The notes below the pieces were generated by a model. The model saw only the letters and a list, made by a program, of their open reading frames with translations. It had not been told where the DNA came from and did no database searches. A program made the translations under genes and the position numbers. A DNA stretch of 64,000 nt from Acinetobacter sp. ANC 4169 (GTDB lineage: Bacteria; Pseudomonadota; Gammaproteobacteria; Pseudomonadales; Moraxellaceae): assembly GCF_002135355.1 (NCBI RefSeq), contig NZ_NEGE01000004.1, positions 124,001 to 188,000 on the forward strand. The letters are read 5' to 3'. Positions 57,248-64,000 of the stretch are shown piece by piece (position 1 is the first letter of the stretch; the number at the start of each line of letters is the position of its first letter).

Positions 57248-58756
57248 ATGACTGTTCGTACTCGTATTGCGCCTTCTCCTACCGGCTTTCCACACGTAGG
57301 CACTGCTTATATTGCCTTGTTTAACTTATGTTTTGCTAAACAGCATGGCGGTGAATTTATTCTTCGTATTGAAGATACCGATCAACTGCGTTCAACCCCT
57401 GAATCTGAAAAAATGATTTTAGATTCATTGCGCTGGTTAGGCTTAAATTGGTCAGAAGGCCCAGATGTGGGCGGTCCACATGCACCGTACCGCCAATCTG
57501 AACGTATGGACATCTATAAAAAATATGCTTTGGAACTGGTAGCGAAAGGCCATGCCTTCTACTGCTTCGCAACAAGTGAAGAATTGGATCAAATGCGTGC
57601 TGAACAGCAGGCTCGCGGTGAAAGCCCTCGTTATGACGGACGAGGTTTACTGCTTTCTCAAGAAGAAGTTGAACGCCGTTTAGCTGCAGGCGAAGCACAC
57701 GTGATTCGCATGAAAGTACCGGCTGAAGGCAGCTGTAAATTTGACGATATGCTGCGTGGTGAAGTCGAAATTCCATGGGCACAAGTAGATATGCAAATCC
57801 TTCTTAAAACCGATGGCTTGCCTACCTATCACTTGGCTAACGTGGTCGATGACCATCTGATGCAAATCACCCACGTGATTCGTGGTGAAGAATGGATTCC
57901 ATCGGCACCGAAACACCAGTTGCTTTATAAATACTTTGGCTGGGACATGCCTGTGCTTTGTCACATGCCGTTGCTTCGTAACCCGGACAAATCAAAACTG
58001 TCTAAACGTAAAAACCCGACTTCAATCAATTACTACAAAGACATCGGTGTATTACCGGAAGCCTTGCTGAACTATTTAGGCCGTATGGGCTGGTCAATGC
58101 CTGACGAACGTGAAAAGTTTACTTTGGCTGAAATGATTGAGCATTTCGACATTAAACGTGTATCACTGGGTGGTCCAATCTTTGATGTGGAAAAACTGAA
58201 CTGGCTGAATGGCCAATGGATTAAAGCGCTCTCTCCTGCCGAGTTGTTAAATACCTTATTGGCCTGGAAGTCTGACCGCAATACCCTTGAAGAAATTGCC
58301 GCGGCCATTCAGCCGCGTATTAACCTGCTTTCTGAAGCCGTGAATTGGGCAGGTTTCTATTTCAACCAGTTCCCAAGCATTAGCAAAGAACAGTTTGAAA
58401 GCAAGAAATTGACCGAAGAACAGGTTCGTCAAAGCTTGCAGTTTGCCATTTGGCGCCTGGAAAGCCTGTTCACCTGGAATAATGATACGGTGAGCCAAAC
58501 CTTAATGGACTTGGCCAACCAGATGGAAGTGAAACTTCGTGATTTCATGCCGACTTTCTTTATTGCCATTGCCGGTTCAACATCTTCGACTCCAGTTATG
58601 CAGTCTATGGTGACCATTGGTCCCGATTTAACGTTCGCACGTTTACGTCATGCACTTGAAATTGTCGGCGGTCCGAGCAAAAAAGAAGCAAAAGTTTGGG
58701 AAAAACTCAATGAAAGCTTAAAATTGCCGAAAAATGATGCAGTTGATGAAGCATAA
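57248..58756 (+). CDS. gltX: glutamyl-tRNA synthetase
   Basis: 502 residues starting [20 protein letters not shown], which holds the class I HIGH-type motif (HVGT). The KMSKS-type motif is SKLSKRKN. The catalytic core and anticodon-binding helical domain are of normal length. It charges tRNA-Glu with glutamate. The start at 57248 is set by homology; no strong ribosome site is visible, and the frame continues upstream into the preceding terminator. A tRNA-Glu gene lies 165 bases downstream, so enzyme and substrate are linked. Confidence 0.97.
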   Translation: MTVRTRIAPSPTGFPHVGTAYIALFNLCFAKQHGGEFILRIEDTDQLRSTPESEKMILDSLRWLGLNWSEGPDVGGPHAPYRQSERMDIYKKYALELVAKGHAFYCFATSEELDQMRAEQQARGESPRYDGRGLLLSQEEVERRLAAGEAHVIRMKVPAEGSCKFDDMLRGEVEIPWAQVDMQILLKTDGLPTYHLANVVDDHLMQITHVIRGEEWIPSAPKHQLLYKYFGWDMPVLCHMPLLRNPDKSKLSKRKNPTSINYYKDIGVLPEALLNYLGRMGWSMPDEREKFTLAEMIEHFDIKRVSLGGPIFDVEKLNWLNGQWIKALSPAELLNTLLAWKSDRNTLEEIAAAIQPRINLLSEAVNWAGFYFNQFPSISKEQFESKKLTEEQVRQSLQFAIWRLESLFTWNNDTVSQTLMDLANQMEVKLRDFMPTFFIAIAGSTSSTPVMQSMVTIGPDLTFARLRHALEIVGGPSKKEAKVWEKLNESLKLPKNDAVDEA

Positions 58757-58813
58757 TTGATTTTATAGTTGACGTGTAAGCACAATAGCCCTAATATTGC
58801 GCTCACACAAACT

Positions 58814-58889
58814 GGGGTCATAGCTCAGTTGGTAGAGCGCTACAATGGCATTGTAGAGGTCAGGAGTTCGATCCTCCTTGACTCCACCA
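58814..58889 (+). tRNA. tRNA-Ala (anticodon GGC)
   Basis: 76 bases including CCA. The acceptor stem GGGGTCA/TGACTCC includes the G3-U70 pair that marks alanine tRNAs. The anticodon stem CTACA/TGTAG encloses loop ATGGCAT with GGC at the anticodon. The T-arm has GTTCGATC. Confidence 0.96.
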
Positions 58890-58921
58890 AAGTTTGCTGT
58901 TTTACCTGTGTTGCCTCAATT

Positions 58922-58997
58922 GTCCCTATCGTCTAGAGGCCTAGGACATCGCCCTTTCACGGCGGTAACCGGGGTTCGAATCCCCGTAGGGACGCCA
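58922..58997 (+). tRNA. tRNA-Glu (anticodon TTC)
   Basis: 76 bases including CCA. Acceptor GTCCCTA/TAGGGAC, an anticodon loop containing TTC within CTTTCAC, and a T-arm CCGGGGTTCGAATCCCCG. It lies just after tRNA-Ala. Confidence 0.96.
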
Positions 58998-59035
58998 TAT
59001 TCAAGATGACTATAATAGACTTATAGTGATCTGAT

Positions 59036-59067
59036 AAAAAACCCAAGCATTGCGACTTGGGTTTTTT
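59036..59067 (+). terminator. terminator of the tRNA pair
   Basis: AAAAAACCCAAG / CTTGGGTTTTTT stem with an eight-base loop and a T-run, 38 bases after tRNA-Glu. Confidence 0.9.
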
Positions 59068-59164
59068 ATTGCCTCAATTTTGTCTAAACTTTTATTTGCG
59101 CTGTTTTTTGCTTTCTGTGTCATTCCGATTAAAATAAGCAATAGATTAAAATTATGGAGTTGTA

Positions 59165-59506
59165 ATGCAATACCGTTGCCCCAAATGCCAAAGCCCTAAA
59201 ATTATGCCTGTCGCTCAAGCCGGTAGCCCTGCAGTACGACCTGTAGTTCCCAAAAGCCTTGTTTTTCTAATTCCTGCGGTATTCATTTTATTACTTCTGG
59301 TTTTAATTAGCATTGCGATGTGGATTTTTGGCAATGGTGCAGGCTCTACCCTACAAACTGCAACTGTGGTGGTATTTATTATCTGCGTCATCGCCGGTTT
59401 CCTGTTTTACCGTGACTTGCCTGATTTTAAAATTTCCATGCAAGGTTTTATGCAGTCACAAAAAAAATGGAAATGTCGTGAATGTAATCACGAATGGGAA
59501 ATCTAA
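59165..59506 (+). CDS. small membrane protein with split zinc-ribbon ends, unknown function
   Basis: 113 residues. A CxxC pair opens the protein (YRCPKCQS) and a second closes it (WKCRECNHEWEI). Two membrane spans (about 31-54 and 64-82) lie between, with a short turn GNGAGSTLQ. Both CxxC pairs would be on the same side, so they could build one zinc ribbon in the folded protein. I do not recognise a characterised family. The ATG follows GGAG spaced by six bases. It stands alone after the tRNA terminator. Confidence 0.75.
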   Translation: MQYRCPKCQSPKIMPVAQAGSPAVRPVVPKSLVFLIPAVFILLLLVLISIAMWIFGNGAGSTLQTATVVVFIICVIAGFLFYRDLPDFKISMQGFMQSQKKWKCRECNHEWEI

Positions 59507-59518
59507 AATCGATTTGAT

Positions 59519-59552
59519 TTCACATCAGCTTCAATGTTGGTGCTGATGTGAA
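59519..59552. other. hairpin between convergent genes
   Basis: TTCACATCAGC / GCTGATGTGAA eleven-pair stem with a 12-base loop, between the zinc-ribbon protein and the metal exporter. There is no clear U-run on either strand, so termination efficiency is uncertain. Confidence 0.45.
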
Positions 59553-59557
59553 TCTTC

Positions 59558-60493
59558 CTAATGATTTGAATGTTGCCCCGGATCTTTTGCAGCATGACAA
59601 TGTGAATGCGCCATACATTCGGTATCTTCAATCTGTAAAGTCATTTCTGTAATACCATGTTGATGGCTTAACATCTCTAGAGCTTGCTGATATAAGGCAT
59701 GATGATCTGCCTGTGGCGCATAAAGATGTACGGTCAGATGGACATTTTTCGAAGTAATGGCCCAAACCTTCAGCTGATGAATGCTTTCTACATCCTGTAG
59801 GCTCAAAAGATCATTACGCAACTGTTCAATATCAATTTCCTCCGGCACCCCTTCGAGCAGAATATTGATACTTTGTTTGAGTAAAATCCAGGTTCTCGGC
59901 AATACCCAAAAACCAATCAGCACCGCAATAAGGGTGTCTACCCACATCCAGCCGGTGAAATAGATCACAGCCGCGCCAATAATCACCCCGATCGAACCCA
60001 CCGCATCACTTAAAACTTCCAGATAAGCACCTTTAACATTCAGGCTTTCTGCCGAGCTGGAAAACAGGATTTTCATGGCAATCAGGTTAATCACCAGACC
60101 AATCACAGCCACGCCCAGCATGCCCAGACTCTGGATTTCAGGAGGATGGCTAAAACGTTGATAAGCTTCGAACAGAATATACACCGAGACAACAAATAGC
60201 ATCGAGGCATTAAACAGCGCCGCCAGAATTTCAAAACGCTGGTAACCAAAAGTTCTTTTATCATCCGCCGGCATTTTGCCAATTTTGATCGCGACCAAGG
60301 CAATGGCCAAGGCTGCCGCATCGGTAAACATGTGTGCAGCATCGGAAAGCAGTGCCAGACTTTGGGTGATAAAACCGGCAATGATTTCAATAATTAAAAA
60401 GGTGCTAGTGAGTGCCAGGGCAAAGGTCAGCTTTTTGGCATTACCTTCTGTGACTATTGCATGGCTGTGATCATGACCATGATGTTCACCCAT
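59558..60493 (-). CDS. cation diffusion facilitator family metal exporter (CzcD/ZitB-like)
   Basis: 311 residues. His-rich ends (GEHHGHDHSH at the start, HSHCHAAKDPGQHSNH at the end) flank six membrane spans and a cytoplasmic ferredoxin-like domain. The metal sites HMFTDAAAL-type LLSDAAHMFTD (span 2) and LEVLSDAVGSIG (span 5) give the HD-HD pattern of zinc/cobalt exporters. It likely exports Zn2+ (or Co2+, Cd2+) in exchange for protons. GGGAG lies before the ATG. No regulator gene is adjacent. Confidence 0.93.
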   Translation of the reverse strand: MGEHHGHDHSHAIVTEGNAKKLTFALALTSTFLIIEIIAGFITQSLALLSDAAHMFTDAAALAIALVAIKIGKMPADDKRTFGYQRFEILAALFNASMLFVVSVYILFEAYQRFSHPPEIQSLGMLGVAVIGLVINLIAMKILFSSSAESLNVKGAYLEVLSDAVGSIGVIIGAAVIYFTGWMWVDTLIAVLIGFWVLPRTWILLKQSINILLEGVPEEIDIEQLRNDLLSLQDVESIHQLKVWAITSKNVHLTVHLYAPQADHHALYQQALEMLSHQHGITEMTLQIEDTECMAHSHCHAAKDPGQHSNH

Positions 60494-60951
60494 GAATGGC
60501 TCCCGTTTAATGAATGATAACTTTATTAGTCTTTAAAACAGCATAACAAGCCTACTCAATGTAATACCATTACACCAAATAAAATTCACGCAAAGTAAAA
60601 AAATACAAATAATATTTTAAATTTCAAAGCTTAAGAACATGATATCAAGTCTGAATTTAAATCTGGGATCCCACACTACATAATCAGGAAAGAATCTCCC
60701 TATTAGTAAAAAATTTTAAATTTACGCAAAACAACTATGAATTAACAATTCAATTACACTTATTTTTAATAAATGTTAAAAAATTCATTTACGAACACAG
60801 ATTTATTAATATATGTATTTGTTTTTAAAAAAAATTTATATTTATGTTAATAATTCGGTTTTTGATAAATATTTCGTGCTTTTATTCACAAAAGCAGCTA
60901 GATTTAAAAAAGGTTGGATATTTAATCTAAGATATGAAAATGAGGTGAATT
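60494..60951. other. AT-rich intergenic region
   Basis: 458 bases of very AT-rich sequence between the divergent exporter and Sel1-repeat genes. Several short frames occur, but none has a convincing ribosome site or recognisable protein. No terminator or strong promoter could be assigned. Confidence 0.6.
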
Positions 60952-61371
60952 ATGATCATTCAAAATATAAAAAAGATCGTAAATGCTTGGTTTTATACTC
61001 TAAATTCCAATGGATATGGAATGCAGAATTTAGCACTTGAAGCTAACCGGGAGTATTCTCAAGGAGAATATTTCGAACAACTTGCTCATCAGCATCATCA
61101 GGAAATTTTGCAACGTTCTAATTCTACCGACACTGAGAGTGATCTTTGTGTACATGATAATCGTAATGCTATGTGGAATTTTTTAAGTGCAGCCTTACGT
61201 GGACATCGTGATGCCCAGTATAAATTAGGTATCAGCTATTTGAATGGATCATTAGGTCTTGATAAAAGCTACACACTGGCAGAGGTATGGTTAAAAAAAG
61301 CTGCAAATCAGGGTCATCCAGAAGCTCGAAATATGCTGCTGAAAGCTTATAACCCAATTGCGTTCTCTTAA
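60952..61371 (+). CDS. Sel1-repeat (TPR-like) protein
   Basis: 139 residues. The first 70 residues are unremarkable and hydrophilic. About 70-135 carries two Sel1-like repeat units: AMWNFLSAALRGHRDAQYKLGISYLNGSLGLDKS and TLAEVWLKKAANQGHPEARNMLLKAY, with the A-x-x-W-L-x-x-A-A-x-x-G-H-x-x-A pattern. No signal peptide. Sel1 repeats mediate protein-protein contacts; the partner is unknown. GAGG six bases before the ATG supports the start. It is monocistronic, with its own terminator and an AT-rich leader. Confidence 0.82.
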   Translation: MIIQNIKKIVNAWFYTLNSNGYGMQNLALEANREYSQGEYFEQLAHQHHQEILQRSNSTDTESDLCVHDNRNAMWNFLSAALRGHRDAQYKLGISYLNGSLGLDKSYTLAEVWLKKAANQGHPEARNMLLKAYNPIAFS

Positions 61372-61380
61372 GTCAATAAT

Positions 61381-61408
61381 AAAAAACCAGCCCGAAGGCT
61401 GGTTTTTT
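61381..61408. terminator. bidirectional terminator between the Sel1-repeat gene and ettA
   Basis: AAAAAACCAGCC-CGAA-GGCTGGTTTTTT stem-loop, A- and T-runs on either side, 10 bases after the Sel1 gene stop. Confidence 0.92.
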
Positions 61409-61427
61409 GAATACATCAAATCAGAGA

Positions 61428-63089
61428 TTAACCACCGATTTTTTTGTATTTAGTACGTTTTTGTACAGCAGCATCACCTAAACGTGCCTGACGGTATGCT
61501 TCATATTCCGCATAGTTACCTTCATAGAATTCAGGCTGTTCATTTTCAAATGACAAGATGTGCGTTGCAATACGGTCCAGGAACCAACGGTCATGCGACA
61601 CCACCATTACAGTACCCGGGAATACAAGAATTGCATCCTCAAGCGCACGTAAGGTTTCGATATCCAAGTCGTTCGATGGCTCATCCAGCAAGATTACGTT
61701 TGCACCCATTTGCAGGATTTTCGCAAGTTGTAAACGGTTACGCTCACCACCTGACAATTCGCCAACACGCTTTTGCTGATCTTGACCTTTAAAGTTAAAG
61801 CGACCGATATAGGCACGAGAGGCAATTTCGTAATCGCCAATGCGTAAAATATCCAGGCCGCCAGACACTTCTTCCCAAACCGTTTTATTGTTGTCCAGGG
61901 TGTCACGGATCTGACCCACATAAGCCACTTTAACCGACTCACCTAAAGTCACCGTACCAGTATCCGGTTGCTGTTCGCCAGTCATCATACGGAATAATGT
62001 GGTTTTACCTGCACCGTTCGGACCGACAATACCGACAATCGCTGTTGGTGGTACTGTGAAGGTTAAGTCTTTATACAGCAGACGACCATCAAATGATTTG
62101 CTGATCCCTTCAACTTCTACAACTTTATTACCTAGACGCGGGCCAGGTGGAATGTAGATTTCAGAAGTTTCATTACGCTGCTGGAATTCGCGTGAGTTAA
62201 GCTCTTCAAAACGCTCCATACGCGCTTTGTTTTTCTTTTGCTGACCTTTGGCATTTGAACGAACCCATTCAAGTTCTTTTTTCAATGCTTTGGCAAAAGA
62301 TTCTTCTTGCTTGTTCTCTTGCTCTAAACGGGCATTTTTCTGCTCAAGCCAAGAAGAGTAGTTACCCTGGTAAGGAATACCCATACCGCGGTCAAGCTCA
62401 AGAATCCATTCCGCAACGTTATCTAGGAAATAACGGTCATGGGTAATCGCCACGATGGTACCGGCAAAGTCTTTCAAGAAACGTTCTAACCAAGATACAG
62501 ATTCTGCATCCAAATGGTTGGTCGGTTCATCAAGAAGCAACATGTCCGGTTTAGACAATAGCAAACGGCAAAGTGCAACACGACGGCGTTCACCACCTGA
62601 AAGCAAAGTTACGTCCGCATCCCAAGCTGGTAAGTTTAACGCAGCAGCAGCTTGATCCATCTGGTTGCTGAGGTTATGTGCATCCCAAGAATGGATAATT
62701 GCTTCTAGCTTTTCCTGCTCTTTTGCAAGGGCATCAAAGTCCGCATCTTCAGCTGCATATTCAGCAAAAACTTCATCCAAACGTGCCAAGGCATCAAGTG
62801 GTTCACGTAAACCATCTTCAATGTTGCCACGGACGTCTTTATTTGGATCAAGTGGTGGTTCTTGCTCAAGATAGCCGATTTTAATACCCGGTTGAGCACG
62901 CGCTTCACCTGAGAAATCTTTATCTACGCCAGCCATAATACGAAGCAAGGTAGATTTACCTGCACCGTTTAAACCAAGCACACCAATTTTTGCGCCTGGA
63001 AAGAATGATAAAGAGATGTCTTTTAAGATTTCGCGCTTAGGCGGAACCATCTTCGACACACGGTTCATCGTGTAAATATATTGGGCCAC
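61428..63089 (-). CDS. ettA: energy-dependent translational throttle protein EttA (ABC-F)
   Basis: 553 residues. Two ABC domains with Walker A GLNGAGKST and GPNGAGKTT, signatures LSGGERRRVAL and LSGGERNRLQL, and Walker B LLLDEPTNHLD and ILLDEPSNDLD. The linker between them holds the charged P-site tRNA-interaction motif. There are no membrane spans, as in ABC-F translation factors. EttA binds the ribosomal E site and gates the first peptide-bond step according to the ATP/ADP ratio. The length matches E. coli EttA. It stands alone with a terminator after it. Confidence 0.96.
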   Translation of the reverse strand: MAQYIYTMNRVSKMVPPKREILKDISLSFFPGAKIGVLGLNGAGKSTLLRIMAGVDKDFSGEARAQPGIKIGYLEQEPPLDPNKDVRGNIEDGLREPLDALARLDEVFAEYAAEDADFDALAKEQEKLEAIIHSWDAHNLSNQMDQAAAALNLPAWDADVTLLSGGERRRVALCRLLLSKPDMLLLDEPTNHLDAESVSWLERFLKDFAGTIVAITHDRYFLDNVAEWILELDRGMGIPYQGNYSSWLEQKNARLEQENKQEESFAKALKKELEWVRSNAKGQQKKNKARMERFEELNSREFQQRNETSEIYIPPGPRLGNKVVEVEGISKSFDGRLLYKDLTFTVPPTAIVGIVGPNGAGKTTLFRMMTGEQQPDTGTVTLGESVKVAYVGQIRDTLDNNKTVWEEVSGGLDILRIGDYEIASRAYIGRFNFKGQDQQKRVGELSGGERNRLQLAKILQMGANVILLDEPSNDLDIETLRALEDAILVFPGTVMVVSHDRWFLDRIATHILSFENEQPEFYEGNYAEYEAYRQARLGDAAVQKRTKYKKIGG

Positions 63090-63413
63090 GTAGGACTCCT
63101 CTATAGAAAAAGCAACATTCGCACTCTAACCAAAGCAGAATGCGAACAAATATTTGGCGGGCATTATACGATGAATGTACAAAAAAAATAAGGCATAGCA
63201 TGCATCTTCAATAGAATGTTACAACTAATGGCGTGTTGGTTTTTTAAACATAATCATAGACACTAGGTTGTATTCAAATCTGACTGAATAAAATCCGCAT
63301 ATATAAGAAAATTAGATATTCATTTCTATAATATGCACTTTTATTCATATTCAAAGATGATAGACTGATTAAATAACCAACCGAAGCAATTAACTCACGA
63401 AGATGATGTAAAC
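63090..63413. other. divergent intergenic region before ettA and metY
   Basis: 324 bases. It contains the ettA leader and, nearer metY, a long imperfect hairpin (63297-63336). No further gene was found. Confidence 0.6.
63297..63336 (+). promoter_or_regulatory. long imperfect inverted repeat upstream of metY
   Basis: GCATATATAAGAAA (63297-63310) and TTTCTATAATATGC (63323-63336) pair over about 14 positions with two or three mismatches, around a 12-base loop. It lies 77 bases before metY. It could be an operator or a leader-RNA structure; no known riboswitch was recognised. Confidence 0.3.
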
Positions 63414-64000
63414 ATGACTTATAAAGATGAAACTTTAGCGATTCACGCAGGATACAGCCCGGAACCGACAACAAAAGCTGTAGCCGTACCCATTTATCAA
63501 ACGACTTCTTATGCTTTTGACAATACCCAACATGGGGCGGATTTATTCGATTTAAAGGTTCAGGGCAATATCTATACCCGGATTATGAATCCTACCACCG
63601 CTGTTTTAGAACAACGTCTGGCAGCACTGGAAGGCGGGATTGGCGCTTTGGCTCTGGCCTCCGGCATGTCTGCGATTACCTACTCCATCCAGACCATTGC
63701 TGAAGCCGGTGACAATATTGCCTCAGTTTCAACGCTCTATGGCGGTACATACAACCTGTTTGCCCATACCTTACCGAAGCAGGGCATTGAAGTTCGTTTC
63801 TTTGATTATCAAAAACCTGAAAGCTTACGCGAGTTGATTGATGACAAAACCAAGCTGGTCTTTGTCGAATCGATTGGTAATCCCTTGGGCAATATCATTG
63901 ACCTGGAAGCCATTGCAAACATTGCCCATGAATACGGCGTTCCGGTGATTGTGGACAACACCGTGGCCACTCCTGCTCTGCTTAAGCCTTTCGAATATGG
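63414..64000 (+). CDS. metY: O-acetylhomoserine (thiol)-lyase, N-terminal part (cut by window edge)
   Basis: The first 195 codons are present, starting MTYKDETLAIHAGYSPEPTT; the gene runs off the right edge. Family features include VPIYQTTSYAFDNTQHGADL, IYTRIMNPTTAVLEQRLAALEGG, ALASGMSAITYSIQTIAEAGD, LYGGTYNLF and FVESIGNPLGNIIDLEAIA, with VDNT (PLP-phosphate/ring contact Asp). The PLP-binding lysine lies beyond the window. It forms homocysteine from O-acetylhomoserine and sulfide. Cystathionine gamma-synthase relatives are distinguished by the HTG-ADLF-type insert near the start, here HGADLF. The ribosome site is weak. Confidence 0.92.
   Translation, partial: MTYKDETLAIHAGYSPEPTTKAVAVPIYQTTSYAFDNTQHGADLFDLKVQGNIYTRIMNPTTAVLEQRLAALEGGIGALALASGMSAITYSIQTIAEAGDNIASVSTLYGGTYNLFAHTLPKQGIEVRFFDYQKPESLRELIDDKTKLVFVESIGNPLGNIIDLEAIANIAHEYGVPVIVDNTVATPALLKPFEY

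Noticed and set aside
58814..58997. tRNA genes as an integration site for a genomic island
   Set aside because: No integrase, no repeated tRNA 3-prime end and no change of gene character nearby.
60813..61040. 75-codon frame starting in the AT-rich region before the Sel1-repeat gene
   Set aside because: No ribosome site, low-complexity start, and overlap with the better-supported frame at 60952.

Overview
The window reads as a chromosomal segment of an Acinetobacter-type gammaproteobacterium (Moraxellaceae). It is AT-rich, with a split division/cell-wall (dcw) cluster, a com/pil pseudopilin cluster arranged as in A. baylyi, a SpoT with a decayed synthetase half, and gene blocks such as rpsP-rimM-trmD-rplS, gmk-rpoZ-spoT-ridA and pilMNOPQ-aroKB-gltBD. 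This assignment is inferred from gene order and protein character, not from a search. Apart from one short inverted-repeat element there are no insertion sequences, prophage genes or CRISPR arrays. Most of the window is core genome.

Layout. 1-5.0 kb: the start of truB (leftward), then a rightward lipase locus holding the membrane-anchored foldase gene, two intact secreted family I.1 lipases and a decayed third copy. 5.0-7.3 kb: leftward ribosomal/tRNA-modification operon. 7.3-15.1 kb: leftward type IV pilus minor-pilin cluster fimU-pilV-pilW-pilX-pilY1-comE-comF. 15.2-20.1 kb: ispH leftward, then gmk, rpoZ, spoT and ridA rightward. 20.2-21.2 kb: iron pair bfd (Fur-type operator) and bfr (subunit without ferroxidase ligands). 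21.3-25.1 kb: leftward major-pilin locus with a sigma-54-type promoter, two tandem pilins, a TfpX/TfpZ accessory protein and a PglL-type oligosaccharyltransferase. 25.2-28.5 kb: lemA with two TPM-domain genes, and a di-iron-type protein. 28.9-43.0 kb: pilMNOPQ, aroK, aroB, a SPOR-type protein, gltB and gltD, all leftward, with ponA divergent from pilM. 45.8-53.8 kb: rlmA, then rsmH-ftsL-ftsI-murE-murF-mraY leftward. 54.2-56.5 kb: two tandem sulfate-binding proteins. 56.8-64 kb: a small secreted protein, gltX, tRNA-Ala and tRNA-Glu, a small zinc-ribbon membrane protein, a CDF metal exporter, a Sel1-repeat protein, ettA and the start of metY.

How the genes connect. Three type IV pilus loci lie in one window: the secretin/alignment complex (PilMNOPQ), the priming complex with the PilY1/ComC adhesin, and the major pilin with its glycosylation genes. 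Together they supply much of a twitching and DNA-uptake machine; the ATPases, PilC and PilD are not here. PonA, MraY, MurE, MurF, FtsI, FtsL and the SPOR protein serve peptidoglycan synthesis and division. AroB/AroK, GltB/GltD, the sulfate-binding proteins and MetY serve amino-acid and sulfur assimilation.

Points most worth a second look are the tandem pilin/TfpZ/PglL locus, the heme-ligand-only bacterioferritin, the monofunctional-looking SpoT, and the lipase array with one decaying copy. No wholly new multi-gene system could be demonstrated from sequence alone.
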